64,000 nt of DNA. It comes from JTS-RE9 sp964649195 (lineage in GTDB: Bacteria; Planctomycetota; Phycisphaerae; Phycisphaerales; Phycisphaeraceae). Of this stretch, positions 30,767 to 39,314 are shown piece by piece. Positions within the stretch are counted from its first letter, which is position 1, and every line of letters starts with the position of its first letter. The stretch spans positions 1 through 64,000 of the forward strand of contig CAZYPK010000008.1 of assembly GCA_964649195.1 (NCBI GenBank). Reading direction: 5' to 3'. A program made the position numbers and the translations under genes. The notes beneath the pieces were generated by a model. That model had not been told where the DNA came from. It did not search any database and saw only the letters and a list, made by a program, of their open reading frames with translations.

Positions 30767-32509
30767 ATGCCCAATGAAACCACGCCGCCGCCCGCCGAGA
30801 AGCCGCAGGATGACACGATCAAGGAGACTTTCGAGTCGATCGTGATCGCCTTCATTCTCGCCTTCGTTTTTCGCGCCTACGTGGTCGAGGCGTTTGTGAT
30901 CCCCACCGGTTCGATGGCGCCGACGCTGCTGGGCGAGCACATGCGGGTCAACTGCGACAAGTGCGGCTACCACTTCAAGGTCGAAACACCCGCCCCCTCC
31001 GGCGGCGGCGGCGTGCCTTCCGAAGGCCGCAGGATCATGGTCGATCTCACCTTTCGCTGTCCGATGTGCAGGCACGATCAGATCATGCCCCGCCAGAGCA
31101 ACATCAGCTCCGGCGACCGCATCCTCGTTCACAAATACCTCTACAGCATCAACGAGCCGCAGCGATGGGATGTGGTCGTGTTCAAGGCGCCGCACAAGCC
31201 GCAGATCAACTACATCAAGCGACTGGTGGGCCTGCCCGGGCAGGACACGATGATTCTCGAAGGCAACGTCTATTACAACGCGGCCCCCGGCGATGAATCG
31301 AAATGGCGCATCGCCCGCAAGACCGATCCGCGCGAGAACCGTCACGCCGAGCAGGTGCAGCGCACCGTCTGGCAGCCGGTGCATCACTCGCAGTATGTGC
31401 CGCTGGATTTTCCCGCCGTCGATCGCTGGCGTTCGCCGTGGATGATCGAATCCACGGGTGACGCCCAGGCCCCGGCGTGGAAGCGGATCGACCAGAGGAG
31501 CCGGGAGTTGGACCCGCGTGGCGGCTTCGAATACCAGGCCGCCGACAAGGGGGCGATGCGATTTTCGTTCCCCCGCGTTTTCGAAGGCGCCACGGCCGGG
31601 CTGTTTCCCTACGGGCAGGGCTTCAACGATCAGCGGCGGGCGCACGAACTGGTGGTGGTGGAGGATGTCCGCCTGGCGGTTGCCGTGGAAGCGAAACAGG
31701 CGGGCCTGGAGTTGAACCTGCAAACCTCGGCGCGTCTGGATGATCCGACCGGCGTCACGCATCTGCTCTGGATCAACATCGACGCCGGCGGCAACGCATC
31801 GCTGCGCCGCAGCGATCGGGAGCAGCCGATCGAATCGGTGAGCATCGGCGCGTTCGAACCGGGGGTGACCCGACTCATCGAGTTCTGGTACGTCGATCAG
31901 GAGGCGTCGCTTTGGGTCGATGGCAAGCGGGTGCTGGTGAAGCAGTTTGATGACATTCAGTACGTCGATCTGATGAAGCGGCCCATCGCGTTCGTGAAGT
32001 TCCAGACGCCCGCCATCGCCGCCGAGCATGAGCATCGCGATGACACCGGCCGCCAGTCCCGCCTCAAGGCGCCCGCGGTTCGGCTGGCTTTTTCAGGCAG
32101 CCCGGTGACGTTTCATCGCGTCGAACTGGACCGCGATCTTTACTACCTCCACGCCGGCGACGAGTTCCGCCCCGGCAAGGGAACCATCATCAAGAACGAA
32201 GACAACTCGTCGCTCTTCGGCGAGCCGGTGCGTCTGAACGCCGACGAGTTTTTCTGCCTCGGCGACAACAGCCCCTTCAGCAGCGATGGCCGGGCGTGGG
32301 GAACGGTCGATACCCGGGGCGTCACCGACCCCTGGGTTTTTTCCCGTTCGTTCGCCCAGGGCACGACCATGGAACACACCTATGGCATCGTGCCGCGACG
32401 CCTGATGATGGGCAAGGCCTTCTTCGTCTATTTCCCCTCCCTCATCGGCTCCAGCCCGCAGTCCACGCCGATGTTCCCCGACTTCGGCGAGATGCGGCTG
32501 ATCCGCTGA
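30767..32509 (+). CDS. lepB: Signal peptidase I with a large inserted domain
   Basis: A 580-residue membrane protease, more than twice the usual bacterial length. An N-terminal membrane segment (SIVIAFILAFVFRAYVVEAF) leads to the catalytic Ser in VIPTGSMAPTLLGEH. The general-base Lys is in INYIKRLVGLPG. The late box is FFCLGDNSPFSSDGR. A four-Cys zinc-ribbon-like insert (NCDKCGYHF and FRCPMCRHD) lies directly after the Ser. About 270 residues of mostly beta-predicted sequence, with a LamG/concanavalin-like look (EFWYVDQEASLWVDGKRVL), separate the Lys region from the GDNS box. It cleaves signal peptides at the outer face of the inner membrane. The role of the inserts is unknown. Confidence 0.93.
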   Translation: MPNETTPPPAEKPQDDTIKETFESIVIAFILAFVFRAYVVEAFVIPTGSMAPTLLGEHMRVNCDKCGYHFKVETPAPSGGGGVPSEGRRIMVDLTFRCPMCRHDQIMPRQSNISSGDRILVHKYLYSINEPQRWDVVVFKAPHKPQINYIKRLVGLPGQDTMILEGNVYYNAAPGDESKWRIARKTDPRENRHAEQVQRTVWQPVHHSQYVPLDFPAVDRWRSPWMIESTGDAQAPAWKRIDQRSRELDPRGGFEYQAADKGAMRFSFPRVFEGATAGLFPYGQGFNDQRRAHELVVVEDVRLAVAVEAKQAGLELNLQTSARLDDPTGVTHLLWINIDAGGNASLRRSDREQPIESVSIGAFEPGVTRLIEFWYVDQEASLWVDGKRVLVKQFDDIQYVDLMKRPIAFVKFQTPAIAAEHEHRDDTGRQSRLKAPAVRLAFSGSPVTFHRVELDRDLYYLHAGDEFRPGKGTIIKNEDNSSLFGEPVRLNADEFFCLGDNSPFSSDGRAWGTVDTRGVTDPWVFSRSFAQGTTMEHTYGIVPRRLMMGKAFFVYFPSLIGSSPQSTPMFPDFGEMRLIR

Positions 32510-32515
32510 CGGCGA

Positions 32516-32680
32516 GCCGCGACTCAACGAGTCGCGGACGTGAACGGCAAGAATGAAGTGACCCTCGCGCAGCGGATCGCGGGATGCGAAAACAACCGGG
32601 CGCTGATCGAGGCTGAAAGAAAAAGGTGCGTTCGGACACCCCTTCTTTCCGTTCATCTCCGCGACTCGTTGAGTCGCGGC
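32516..32680. repeat. Composite palindromic element (REP/BIME-like), copy 2
   Basis: Left palindrome CGCGACTCAACGAGTCGCG and right palindrome CGCGACTCGTTGAGTCGCG enclose a core sharing CGCGCAGCGGATC and GAGGCTGAAAGAAAAAGGTG with the copy at 13366-13561. It fills the 182-base convergent gap between lepB and the lipoprotein gene. Confidence 0.8.
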
Positions 32681-32691
32681 GCCGATGAGCA

Positions 32692-33315
32692 TCATCGCGG
32701 CCCCATCGCCAGATGCACCGGCTTGGCGTAGATCGGTCCCGCGCCCGGGCGCGGGATGCGGGCCACGAGGGTCACGGTCGAGGTGGTGGGCACGTTGGTT
32801 TCCCAGTTGAGCGACATGGCGTACTGCCAGCCGACGATCGTCTTGCGGCCGGACTGGCCGATCTGCCTCGCGGTGAATCGCCAGATGTGAAACGGCGTCG
32901 CGCCGCCGATTTCCGTTTCCCTGATCGAGCCTTCGTAGAGCACGAATTCCATATCGCCTTGCGTCAGGGCGAAAGCCAGCGGCGTGTCGAGGTTGTAGAG
33001 CCGCAGCTTCAGGCTCACGCCATCAGGGCCGGGCACATCATCCAGGTTCACCGCCGATGGAAAGGACTCAAGCTCCATCTTGTCCACGCGCGGCAGCGGC
33101 GTCACCGCGGACGCAGCCGGCCCTTCGTTGGGTGTGGCCACATTCGGCAGACCGGGCCGGGCGGAGGAGGGAATCGTCTCGCCGCCCCTGGGCGCCTGGG
33201 CGGGATCGACCGTCGTCACCGCCGGCGAGCTGGGCTGATCCGACGGCGACTGGCAACCAGCAACGATCAGCACGCAAGCCAGAAACGATGCAGCCAGTTG
33301 AACGGAACATTTCAT
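32692..33315 (-). CDS. Predicted lipoprotein, function unknown
   Basis: A 207-residue lipoprotein. ATG 33315 has GGAG about 10 bases upstream and gives the signal MKCSVQLAASFLACVLIVAG, with the lipobox Cys next. A low-complexity Pro/Ser/Thr linker (residues 25-75) leads to a beta-rich domain (VSLKLRLYNLDTPLAFALTQ). No family was recognised. Confidence 0.8.
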   Translation of the reverse strand: MKCSVQLAASFLACVLIVAGCQSPSDQPSSPAVTTVDPAQAPRGGETIPSSARPGLPNVATPNEGPAASAVTPLPRVDKMELESFPSAVNLDDVPGPDGVSLKLRLYNLDTPLAFALTQGDMEFVLYEGSIRETEIGGATPFHIWRFTARQIGQSGRKTIVGWQYAMSLNWETNVPTTSTVTLVARIPRPGAGPIYAKPVHLAMGPR

Positions 33316-33403
33316 CGCGCAATCTCCGGTGAAGGCATGGTCATTCATCATGCCACATCGTAGCGGCAATGAATGAGGAAAACCGATGAAAAAGGCCGGC
33401 GTC

Positions 33404-33603
33404 CAGGGTGAAAGCATGTGGCTCTTACTCCCCTCTCTCTTGGCAGGATTTTGCGTGAACAAAGAAAACCACTTGTATTCAGCCGCGAAGCGGCGGCATG
33501 GCGGGTGAACCATGATGTGTCGCCGCTTCGCGGCTGAAACCACGGACGTTTCATTGTTCACGCAAAATCCCGCCACAGGGAGAGGGCGAAGCATCAGGCC
33601 CTG
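33404..33603. repeat. 200-bp element with two nested perfect inverted repeats
   Basis: The ends are CAGGGTGAAAGCATG and GAAGCATCAGGCCCTG, resembling the MITE termini. Inside lie GGATTTTGCGTGAACAA (33446-33462) with its perfect complement at 33554-33570, and CAGCCGCGAAGCGGCG (33480) with its complement at 33521-33536. No matching 10-base flanks were found. This accounts for most of the 349-base gap before hpt; no gene is visible. Confidence 0.7.
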
Positions 33604-33664
33604 ACGGTGGATGCGATTGCCTCCGCCCAATCCCGCCCGTCCGCACTTCCGCTAAACTGGAGCG

Positions 33665-34273
33665 ATGCAGGACGACATCGACCATGTTCTGATCGATCGC
33701 CACAGGATCGCGCTGCGCGTGCAGGAACTGGCTGCGCAGATCATGGGCGACCTGCTCAAGGGTGTTTCTGATCAGGGAAAACCGGGGTATCCGGGGGAGC
33801 CGGACATCACCCTCGTGCCGCTGCTGACGGGCAGCTTCATTTTCGCCGCGGATCTGATTCGTCATCTGCCGGTGAAGCTGAAGATTCGCCTGCTCTCGGT
33901 CAGTTCGTATCCCGGCACGGCCACCACCTCGCGCGGAGCCCGGATCAAGGATGATCTTTCGCATCTGCCCGCGAGTCTTGCCGGTCAGCATGTGCTGATC
34001 GTCGATGACATTCTCGATTCGGGCAACACGCTCAAGCTCGTCGGCCAGACGCTGGCGGCGATGAATCCCGCCTCGATTCGCACCTGCGTGCTGCTGCGGA
34101 AGGAGAGGCCGCAGGCGATGGCGTTCCCGGTGGATTACGTGGCCTTCGATATTCCCGATGAGTTTGTCGTGGGGTACGGCCTGGATTTCAACGATCACTA
34201 TCGCAATCTGCCGGATATCGTCACGCTTCGGCGCGAAGTGATCGCCCACGCGATCGCCAAAGAGAAGGCTTGA
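33665..34273 (+). CDS. hpt: Hypoxanthine(-guanine) phosphoribosyltransferase
   Basis: A 202-residue purine-salvage enzyme joining hypoxanthine or guanine to PRPP. Motifs: VPLLTGSFIFAADLIRHL near residue 53, LLSVSSY, the PRPP-binding VLIVDDILDSGNTLKLV near residue 115, and FVVGYGLDFNDHYRNLP near the C-terminus. The stop overlaps an in-frame TTG of the following gene, whose better start is ATG 34288. Confidence 0.95.
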   Translation: MQDDIDHVLIDRHRIALRVQELAAQIMGDLLKGVSDQGKPGYPGEPDITLVPLLTGSFIFAADLIRHLPVKLKIRLLSVSSYPGTATTSRGARIKDDLSHLPASLAGQHVLIVDDILDSGNTLKLVGQTLAAMNPASIRTCVLLRKERPQAMAFPVDYVAFDIPDEFVVGYGLDFNDHYRNLPDIVTLRREVIAHAIAKEKA

Positions 34274-34287
34274 GGCATTTCCAAGTC

Positions 34288-34908
34288 ATGAAACCGACCG
34301 AGCCATTTCGTCCGCATTCGCCACGCCTGGCCTCGCCCGCGCCGACCCCCGGCGCCCCCGGTGCGGCCGGAGCCCCCGGCGCCGCCGGCGGGATCGACGC
34401 CCGCATCGCCGCGCTGCTGCCGGCCCAGTTGCTGCAACCCAGCGAGATCATCATCCTGCTCATCAAGCCCAGCCCGTGGTACATCCTGCTCACCTCGCTG
34501 GGCTTCCTGGCGACAACGATTCTCATCGCCGCCTTGCTGCTGGCCCTGCAATCGCGGGGCGTCCTGCCCTGGGTGAGCCGCAACGATCTGTACCTCGCCG
34601 CCGTCGGCGTCTGCGGCATCCGCCTGTTCTGGCAGTTCCTCGAATGGCTCAGCAGGCTTTACGTGCTCACCGATCAGCGCGTCATCCGCATCGCGGGCGT
34701 GGTGCGCGTGCATATCTTTGAAACGCCGATCAAAAACGTGCAGCACACGACGGCGGTTTTCTCCCTGCGCGAACGCATCTTTCATCTGGGCACCATCTCC
34801 TTCGCCACCAGCGGCACGGCAGGCATCGAGGCAAGCTGGCACATGATCGCCCGACCGCTGGAGGTCCACCGCATCGTGGTGGAGACCTTGGGAAGATACG
34901 GCAGATAG
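34288..34908 (+). CDS. Membrane protein with a bacterial PH (bPH2/DUF304-like) domain
   Basis: A 206-residue protein. Residues about 15-37 are Pro/Gly/Ala-rich (PTPGAPGAAGAPGAAGG), followed by a hydrophobic pair (PSPWYILLTSLGFLATTILI and YLAAVGVCGIRLFWQFLEW). Then comes a PH-like domain with the family start YVLTDQRVIRIAGVV, FETPIKNVQHTT and FHLGTISFAT. It is similar in plan to YdbS/YdbT-type proteins. It lies 14 bases after hpt and is probably cotranscribed. The function of these domains is not settled. Confidence 0.85.
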   Translation: MKPTEPFRPHSPRLASPAPTPGAPGAAGAPGAAGGIDARIAALLPAQLLQPSEIIILLIKPSPWYILLTSLGFLATTILIAALLLALQSRGVLPWVSRNDLYLAAVGVCGIRLFWQFLEWLSRLYVLTDQRVIRIAGVVRVHIFETPIKNVQHTTAVFSLRERIFHLGTISFATSGTAGIEASWHMIARPLEVHRIVVETLGRYGR

Positions 34909-34931
34909 CCGCAGCTGCTTGCGCAACCCCC

Positions 34932-34945
34932 AGCCGCTTGCGGCT
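34932..34945. repeat. AGCCGC-TT-GCGGCT palindrome at the 3' side of the RAYT gene
   Basis: A short REP-like palindrome, 16 bases beyond the RAYT stop. The same unit recurs at 35218-35231 (inside the RAYT gene), at 35703-35716 and near 37070, 42790 and 49485. Confidence 0.7.
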
Positions 34946-34961
34946 TCGCTCCCCCGGTTTT

Positions 34962-35618
34962 TCACCGATCATGCGGATATCGCCCCGCCGCTTTGAGCGC
35001 CTTGACGTAAGGCGAATGAATCGAATGTCCCGGATGCAGCGGCCAGTCGTCATACGCCTTGACGAAGGGCCACGACTGCGCCGGCCATCGGATCTTGATC
35101 GGATTCATCTCCACATAGCCGATCGTTCGACGGACTTCGCTCGGGTGATCGAGGAACACCTTCCAGCCGGGACCGCCCCAGGTGGGATGGTCGGAAGGAC
35201 GAAGACCCAGGGAGCGAAGCCGCAAGCGGCTTGCGGTTTGCAGATTCTCGATCATCTCCTCGGCTTGATGCCTGTGCTTGCGGAGGATGATGTGAATGTG
35301 ATCGGGCATGATCGCGCAGGCGTAGCAGGTGTATCTTTCATGTTCGATCACTTCATGGAATGCCTGGGCGATCGCGGCGATACCGGGCGTGTCGAAGGTG
35401 AGCAGTTCATATTTGAGCGCCCCGGCGGCTCGTTCGTAGAACTCACGAATCTCACGGCCGGCCGGTTGAATGCGCTTGCGGCCATGGTGCAGTTCGCCCA
35501 GGTCGCGGATGATCGGGGAATCGATGTGTTTCGACATGCTGCCGCGCGGGTCGTTGCCCAGCCACCAGCCGTAGGCGGTCCAGATCAGGTGGTGGGCGAT
35601 GACGATGGGATTCGCCAT
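34962..35618 (-). CDS. RAYT-type Y1 transposase (REP-associated tyrosine transposase)
   Basis: A 218-residue protein of the IS200/IS605-like Y1 group. The HUH motif is MPDHIHIIL near residue 107, preceded by the usual strand ERYTCYACAI. Later VRRTIGYVEMNPIKI contains the candidate catalytic Tyr and the typical NP. RAYTs mobilise or maintain REP palindromes rather than whole insertion sequences. This copy is flanked by AGCCGCAAGCGGCT-type palindromes and also contains one inside the coding sequence. No terminal repeats of a full insertion sequence were found. Confidence 0.85.
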   Translation of the reverse strand: MANPIVIAHHLIWTAYGWWLGNDPRGSMSKHIDSPIIRDLGELHHGRKRIQPAGREIREFYERAAGALKYELLTFDTPGIAAIAQAFHEVIEHERYTCYACAIMPDHIHIILRKHRHQAEEMIENLQTASRLRLRSLGLRPSDHPTWGGPGWKVFLDHPSEVRRTIGYVEMNPIKIRWPAQSWPFVKAYDDWPLHPGHSIHSPYVKALKAAGRYPHDR

Positions 35619-35702
35619 TCGTTCATGATAACTTGCAATGGGTTTGGGGCAAGTGCGTGGTGGATGAAGAATGAAGAATGAAGAATGAAGAATGAAGAGC
35701 GA

Positions 35703-35716
35703 AGCCGCAAGCGGCT
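35703..35716. repeat. AGCCGC-AA-GCGGCT palindrome at the hisD end
   Basis: The REP-like unit runs into the hisD stop codon (TTA at 35716-35718 on the plus strand). Just upstream, 35668-35697 has a four-fold GAAGAAT tandem repeat. Confidence 0.7.
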
Positions 35717-37038
35717 TAGTCCCCGCGCGCCCTGGCGGATTCCGCGTGGGCGTCGAGTCCCTCCGCCTCGGCGAAGCGGGCGATCGCTTCGGTGGTGGCC
35801 TGGCTCATGCCTTCGCGGTACCAGACGGTGCTGCTGCGTTTGAGGAAGGTGAACGCGCTGACGCCGCTGCTGAAGCGGGCCGTGGCGCCGGTGGGCAGGC
35901 TGTGGCTGGGGCCGGCGTAGTAATCACCCGCCGCGACGGGCGATTCATCGCGCAGGAAAAAGGCGCCTCCATGACGCAGTTTCGCCATGACCGGTTCCAG
36001 ATTCGCCACAGCCACGGTGACATGTTCCGCCGCCAGTTCGTTGACCACTTCGATCGCCGCGTCTTCATCCTTCACGAGCACCGCCGCCGACCAATCCTTG
36101 AAGGATCGTTCGATGGCTTCCTTGCGCTTGCAGTTCTGCGCGTGTACCTGAATCTGGGCGTTGACCGCTTCGATCATGTTGCGCGACCATGACACCAGAA
36201 TGCACCGGCCCGGATCGTGTTCCGCTTGTGCGATCAGGTCGAGCGCGAGGCGCGTGGGATTGGGCGTGGCATCGGAGAGGACGACGATTTCGCTGGGGCC
36301 GTAGAAGCCGTCGATGCCCACGCGGCCCATGAGTTGTTGCTTGGCGACCTGGGTGTAGCTGTTGCCCGGTCCGGCGATGAAGTCAACCGCTTCGACGGAG
36401 GCGGTGCCGTAAGCGAGGGCGGCCATGGCCTGCGCGCCGCCGATGCGATAGACGTTTTCGATGCCCACCATCGCACAGGTCGCCAGCACCAGCGGGGCGA
36501 TGTCGCCCGCCGGTTCGTCGCCATGACGTGTGGGCGGCGGGGTGACGATGCTGATCTTCGACCGCTCGACCCCCGCGGCCAGCGCAGGCACGGCCAGCAT
36601 GATCACGCTCGACGGATACGCCGCCTTGCCGCCCGGCACCGCCAGGCCGACGCTGTCCATCGGCGACCAGCGCAGACCCAGCACCGCGCCATCGATGGTG
36701 ATCGTCGGCGGATCGCCGGGGCAGATGTGCCGCTGATAGGTCTGGACATGCTCGATCGATTGTTCAAGCACCCGGCGCATCGCGGGATCGAGCGCATCCA
36801 GCGCGGCTTTCATCTCCGCAGGCGTCACGCGGATGCGGTCGGCGGTGAACGCGGGATCGGTCCACTGCCGCATGTGGCGCACGACGGCTTCATCGCCATG
36901 TTGACGGACATCATCGATGATGGAAGCGACGGTGGCCGCGATTTCGCCGCCGGGGATGGCGCTCTGGCGAAGGTGGGTGAACCAGGGCTGTTTCCTGAGA
37001 TCGGCGGGATTGTTCAGTTCAACCAGGTGAAGTCTCAT
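35716..37038 (-). CDS. hisD: Histidinol dehydrogenase
   Basis: A 440-residue zinc-dependent NAD enzyme for the last two steps of histidine synthesis (histidinol to histidine). Family blocks: SVGLAVPGGKAAYPSSVIML near residue 130, RIGGAQAMAALAYGT near 200, VDFIAGPGNSYTQVAKQQL near 220 and GPSEIVVLSD near 250. The active-site region is near residue 320-370 (AAEHVTVAVANLEPV, GDYYAGPSHSLPTG). It stands alone here, without other his genes. The C-terminal codons abut a REP palindrome. Confidence 0.96.
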   Translation of the reverse strand: MRLHLVELNNPADLRKQPWFTHLRQSAIPGGEIAATVASIIDDVRQHGDEAVVRHMRQWTDPAFTADRIRVTPAEMKAALDALDPAMRRVLEQSIEHVQTYQRHICPGDPPTITIDGAVLGLRWSPMDSVGLAVPGGKAAYPSSVIMLAVPALAAGVERSKISIVTPPPTRHGDEPAGDIAPLVLATCAMVGIENVYRIGGAQAMAALAYGTASVEAVDFIAGPGNSYTQVAKQQLMGRVGIDGFYGPSEIVVLSDATPNPTRLALDLIAQAEHDPGRCILVSWSRNMIEAVNAQIQVHAQNCKRKEAIERSFKDWSAAVLVKDEDAAIEVVNELAAEHVTVAVANLEPVMAKLRHGGAFFLRDESPVAAGDYYAGPSHSLPTGATARFSSGVSAFTFLKRSSTVWYREGMSQATTEAIARFAEAEGLDAHAESARARGD

Positions 37039-37083
37039 GGCGGTAGCTTAGTGCAGTGCGATGCGAAGCCGCAAGCGGCGGGA

Positions 37084-38553
37084 TCACGCCAGCACCTGGT
37101 GTACCAGTTCGCCGTGCACATCGGTCAGGCGGAAGTCGCGGCCCTGGAAACGGTAGGTCAGGCGCGTGTGGTTGACGCCCATCAGGTGCAGAATGGTGGC
37201 GTTCAGATCGTGAACGTGAACGGGATCACTGACGATGTTGTAGCAGTAGTCGTCGGTCTCGCCGAGGGTCATGCCGGTCTTGACGCCTGCGCCGGCGAGG
37301 AGCATGGTGAAGCAGCGCGGGTGATGGTCGCGGCCGTAGTTGTTGGCGGTGAGGCCGCCTTGCGAGTAGATGGTGCGGCCGAACTCGCCGCCCCAGACGA
37401 TGAGCGTGTCTTCGAGCAGGCCGCGATTTTTCAGATCGGTGATCAGGGCCGCCGTGGCTTGATCGGTGTCCTTGCATTGGCCGCGGATGGCGGCGGGCAG
37501 TCCGCCGTGATGGTCCCAGCCCATGTGGAAGAGCTGGATGAACCGCACATCGCGCTCGGCCAGGCGGCGGGCCAGCAGGCAGTTGGCGGCATAAGAGCCG
37601 GCCCGCTTCACATCCGGGCCGTAGCTTTCCAGAACGTGTCGGGGTTCCTTTGAAAGATCAAGCAGATCGGGCACGCTCGACTGCATGCGGAAGGCCATCT
37701 CGTACTGCGCGATGCGCGTCTGGATTTCCGGATCGCCCAGTCGGGCATGGCGCTGTGCGTTGAGCGCGGCAAGGCGATCGAGCGTCGAACGACGCGCGGC
37801 ACGATCGATGCCGGGCGGATCGGAAAGATAAAGCACCGCATCGCCGCTGTTGCGGAACTTCACCCCTTGATGTTCGGAAGGAAGAAAACCCGAACCCCAG
37901 AGCCGATCGTAAAGCGGCTGATCATCGGGCCGGCCGCTGCCGAAGGAGGTGAGCACGACATAGGCGGGCAGATCGCGGTTGGCGCTGCCCAGCCCGTAGC
38001 TGGCCCACGAGCCGATCGAAGGGCGGCCGGCAAGCTGCGAGCCGGTCTGGAAGAAGGTGATCGCGGGATCGTGGTTGATCGCTTCGGTGTGCATCGAGCG
38101 GATCATGCAGAACTCATCAGCGAGCCTGGCCATGTGCGGCGTCAGCTCGCTGAACCACATGCCTGATTCGCCATGCTGTGCGAACTTGAAGATCGAAGGC
38201 GCGATGGGAAACTTCGATTGCCCGCTGGTCATGGTGGTCAGCCGCTGCCCTTTGCGGATCGAGTCGGGCAGGTCCTTGTTGAACTGGGCCTGCATCTGCG
38301 GCTTGGGGTCGAACATGTCCATCTGCGACGGCGCGCCGGACTGAAAGAGATAAATGATGCGCCTGGCCTTGGGGGCGTGATTGGGGAAGGCGGAAGCGGG
38401 GGCGGCGGCAGGAGCAGAAGCAGGCGCAGCGGCAGTCGCCTGGCCGGTGAGCAGCGTGCCCAGCGCCGTGGTTCCAAGGCCAAGCGCCGAGGCCTTGAGA
38501 AACACGCGGCGGTTGAGGGCGTCCTGGGCGGCGATGATGGTGTGCTTGTTCAT
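37084..38553 (-). CDS. DUF1501 (sulfatase-like fold) exported protein
   Basis: A 489-residue paralogue of the protein at 4649. The signal is of twin-arginine type (NRRVFLKASALGLGTTALG), followed by an Ala/Pro linker (ASAPAAAPASA). DUF1501 blocks are RIIYLFQSGAPSQMDMFDPK near residue 65, NHDPAITFFQTG near 155, LIVWGGEFGRT near 370 and NATILHLMGVNHTRLTYR near the end. Its PSD1 partner is upstream on the same strand (39533-42658), but a PIN TA module in opposite orientation lies between. A 5' fragment of a second such gene remains at 39315. Confidence 0.93.
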   Translation of the reverse strand: MNKHTIIAAQDALNRRVFLKASALGLGTTALGTLLTGQATAAAPASAPAAAPASAFPNHAPKARRIIYLFQSGAPSQMDMFDPKPQMQAQFNKDLPDSIRKGQRLTTMTSGQSKFPIAPSIFKFAQHGESGMWFSELTPHMARLADEFCMIRSMHTEAINHDPAITFFQTGSQLAGRPSIGSWASYGLGSANRDLPAYVVLTSFGSGRPDDQPLYDRLWGSGFLPSEHQGVKFRNSGDAVLYLSDPPGIDRAARRSTLDRLAALNAQRHARLGDPEIQTRIAQYEMAFRMQSSVPDLLDLSKEPRHVLESYGPDVKRAGSYAANCLLARRLAERDVRFIQLFHMGWDHHGGLPAAIRGQCKDTDQATAALITDLKNRGLLEDTLIVWGGEFGRTIYSQGGLTANNYGRDHHPRCFTMLLAGAGVKTGMTLGETDDYCYNIVSDPVHVHDLNATILHLMGVNHTRLTYRFQGRDFRLTDVHGELVHQVLA

Positions 38554-38621
38554 GGGGGAATCTCAAACGGTCAGTGCTACAATAGGGCCGGTGCCGGTCG
38601 TTTTCATCAACGGATCAAGTC

Positions 38622-38858
38622 ATGAAGGTCATTTCCGTCAAACTGCCTGATGATGCGTTCGAGGCGATCGATCAGGCGGCACGTTCCCGAAACAAAACCG
38701 CGGAGGAAGTCGTCGTGGAAGCGGTCGAGCGATGGCGCGAGTCCGAAACGGGCGGCGGGAAAAGCATTCTTTCGATGGCGCCGGTTGATCTGGGTTTGAT
38801 GAAGGCTTCCGTAAACGACGACTTGCTGGGGGAGATGCTGGATGATTCACGGGATTGA
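38622..38858 (+). CDS. Ribbon-helix-helix antitoxin
   Basis: A 78-residue protein: MKVISVKLPDDAFEAIDQAA is a ribbon-helix-helix start, continuing RSRNKTAEEVVVEAVERW. The C-terminal part (GLMKASVNDDLLGEMLDD) is likely the toxin-neutralising tail. It overlaps the toxin start by 17 bases. It is unrelated in sequence to the antitoxins at 3059 and 3886. Confidence 0.83.
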   Translation: MKVISVKLPDDAFEAIDQAARSRNKTAEEVVVEAVERWRESETGGGKSILSMAPVDLGLMKASVNDDLLGEMLDDSRD

Positions 38859-39285
38859 CACCTCGTATCTCGTTGCCATCGCAGTGCAAAGTCATCCTTT
38901 GCACCGCAGCGCCATCGATCAGATTCAGCGGCTCATCGGCGGCGGCGATGAGCTGGCCGTCGCATCGCAGGTTCTCGCGGAATTCGTCCATGTCGTGACC
39001 GATGGCAGGCGATTTGAGGAACCGTTGACCATGATCGAGGCCACCACTTTGGCGCTCGAAATCTGGAACATGCGCGAGGTTCGGCGTGTGTTTACGGATG
39101 GTCATGCTGTGTCCACGTTCTTCGCCTGGCTGAGTCGGCATCAACTGGGTCGCAAGCGACTGCTCGATACTCAACTCGCAGCCACCTGTCAATCTCATGG
39201 CATCGTTTCAGTTCTCACATTAAATCCAACAGACTTTCACCTCTTTGAAGGCATGAAAACGATTACACCTGACACTGCACTTTGA
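38842..39285 (+). CDS. PIN-domain toxin
   Basis: A 147-residue PIN protein. Acidic residues are in GIDTSYLVAI, the QVLAEFVHVV Glu, the LLDTQLAAT Asp and LTLNPTDFHLF near the C-terminus. It is expected to act as an RNase held by the preceding antitoxin. The module is oriented against its neighbours and lies between the second DUF1501 gene and the second PSD1 gene. Confidence 0.86.
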   Translation: MIHGIDTSYLVAIAVQSHPLHRSAIDQIQRLIGGGDELAVASQVLAEFVHVVTDGRRFEEPLTMIEATTLALEIWNMREVRRVFTDGHAVSTFFAWLSRHQLGRKRLLDTQLAATCQSHGIVSVLTLNPTDFHLFEGMKTITPDTAL

Positions 39286-39314
39286 ACTCACAAGTCCCAG
39301 TGGCAGGTCGTGGT

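Noticed and set aside
34910..35720. A full IS200/IS605 insertion sequence around the Y1 transposase
   Set aside because: No accessory TnpB gene and no subterminal hairpin ends typical of IS200 were found. Sequence motifs and context fit a resident RAYT.
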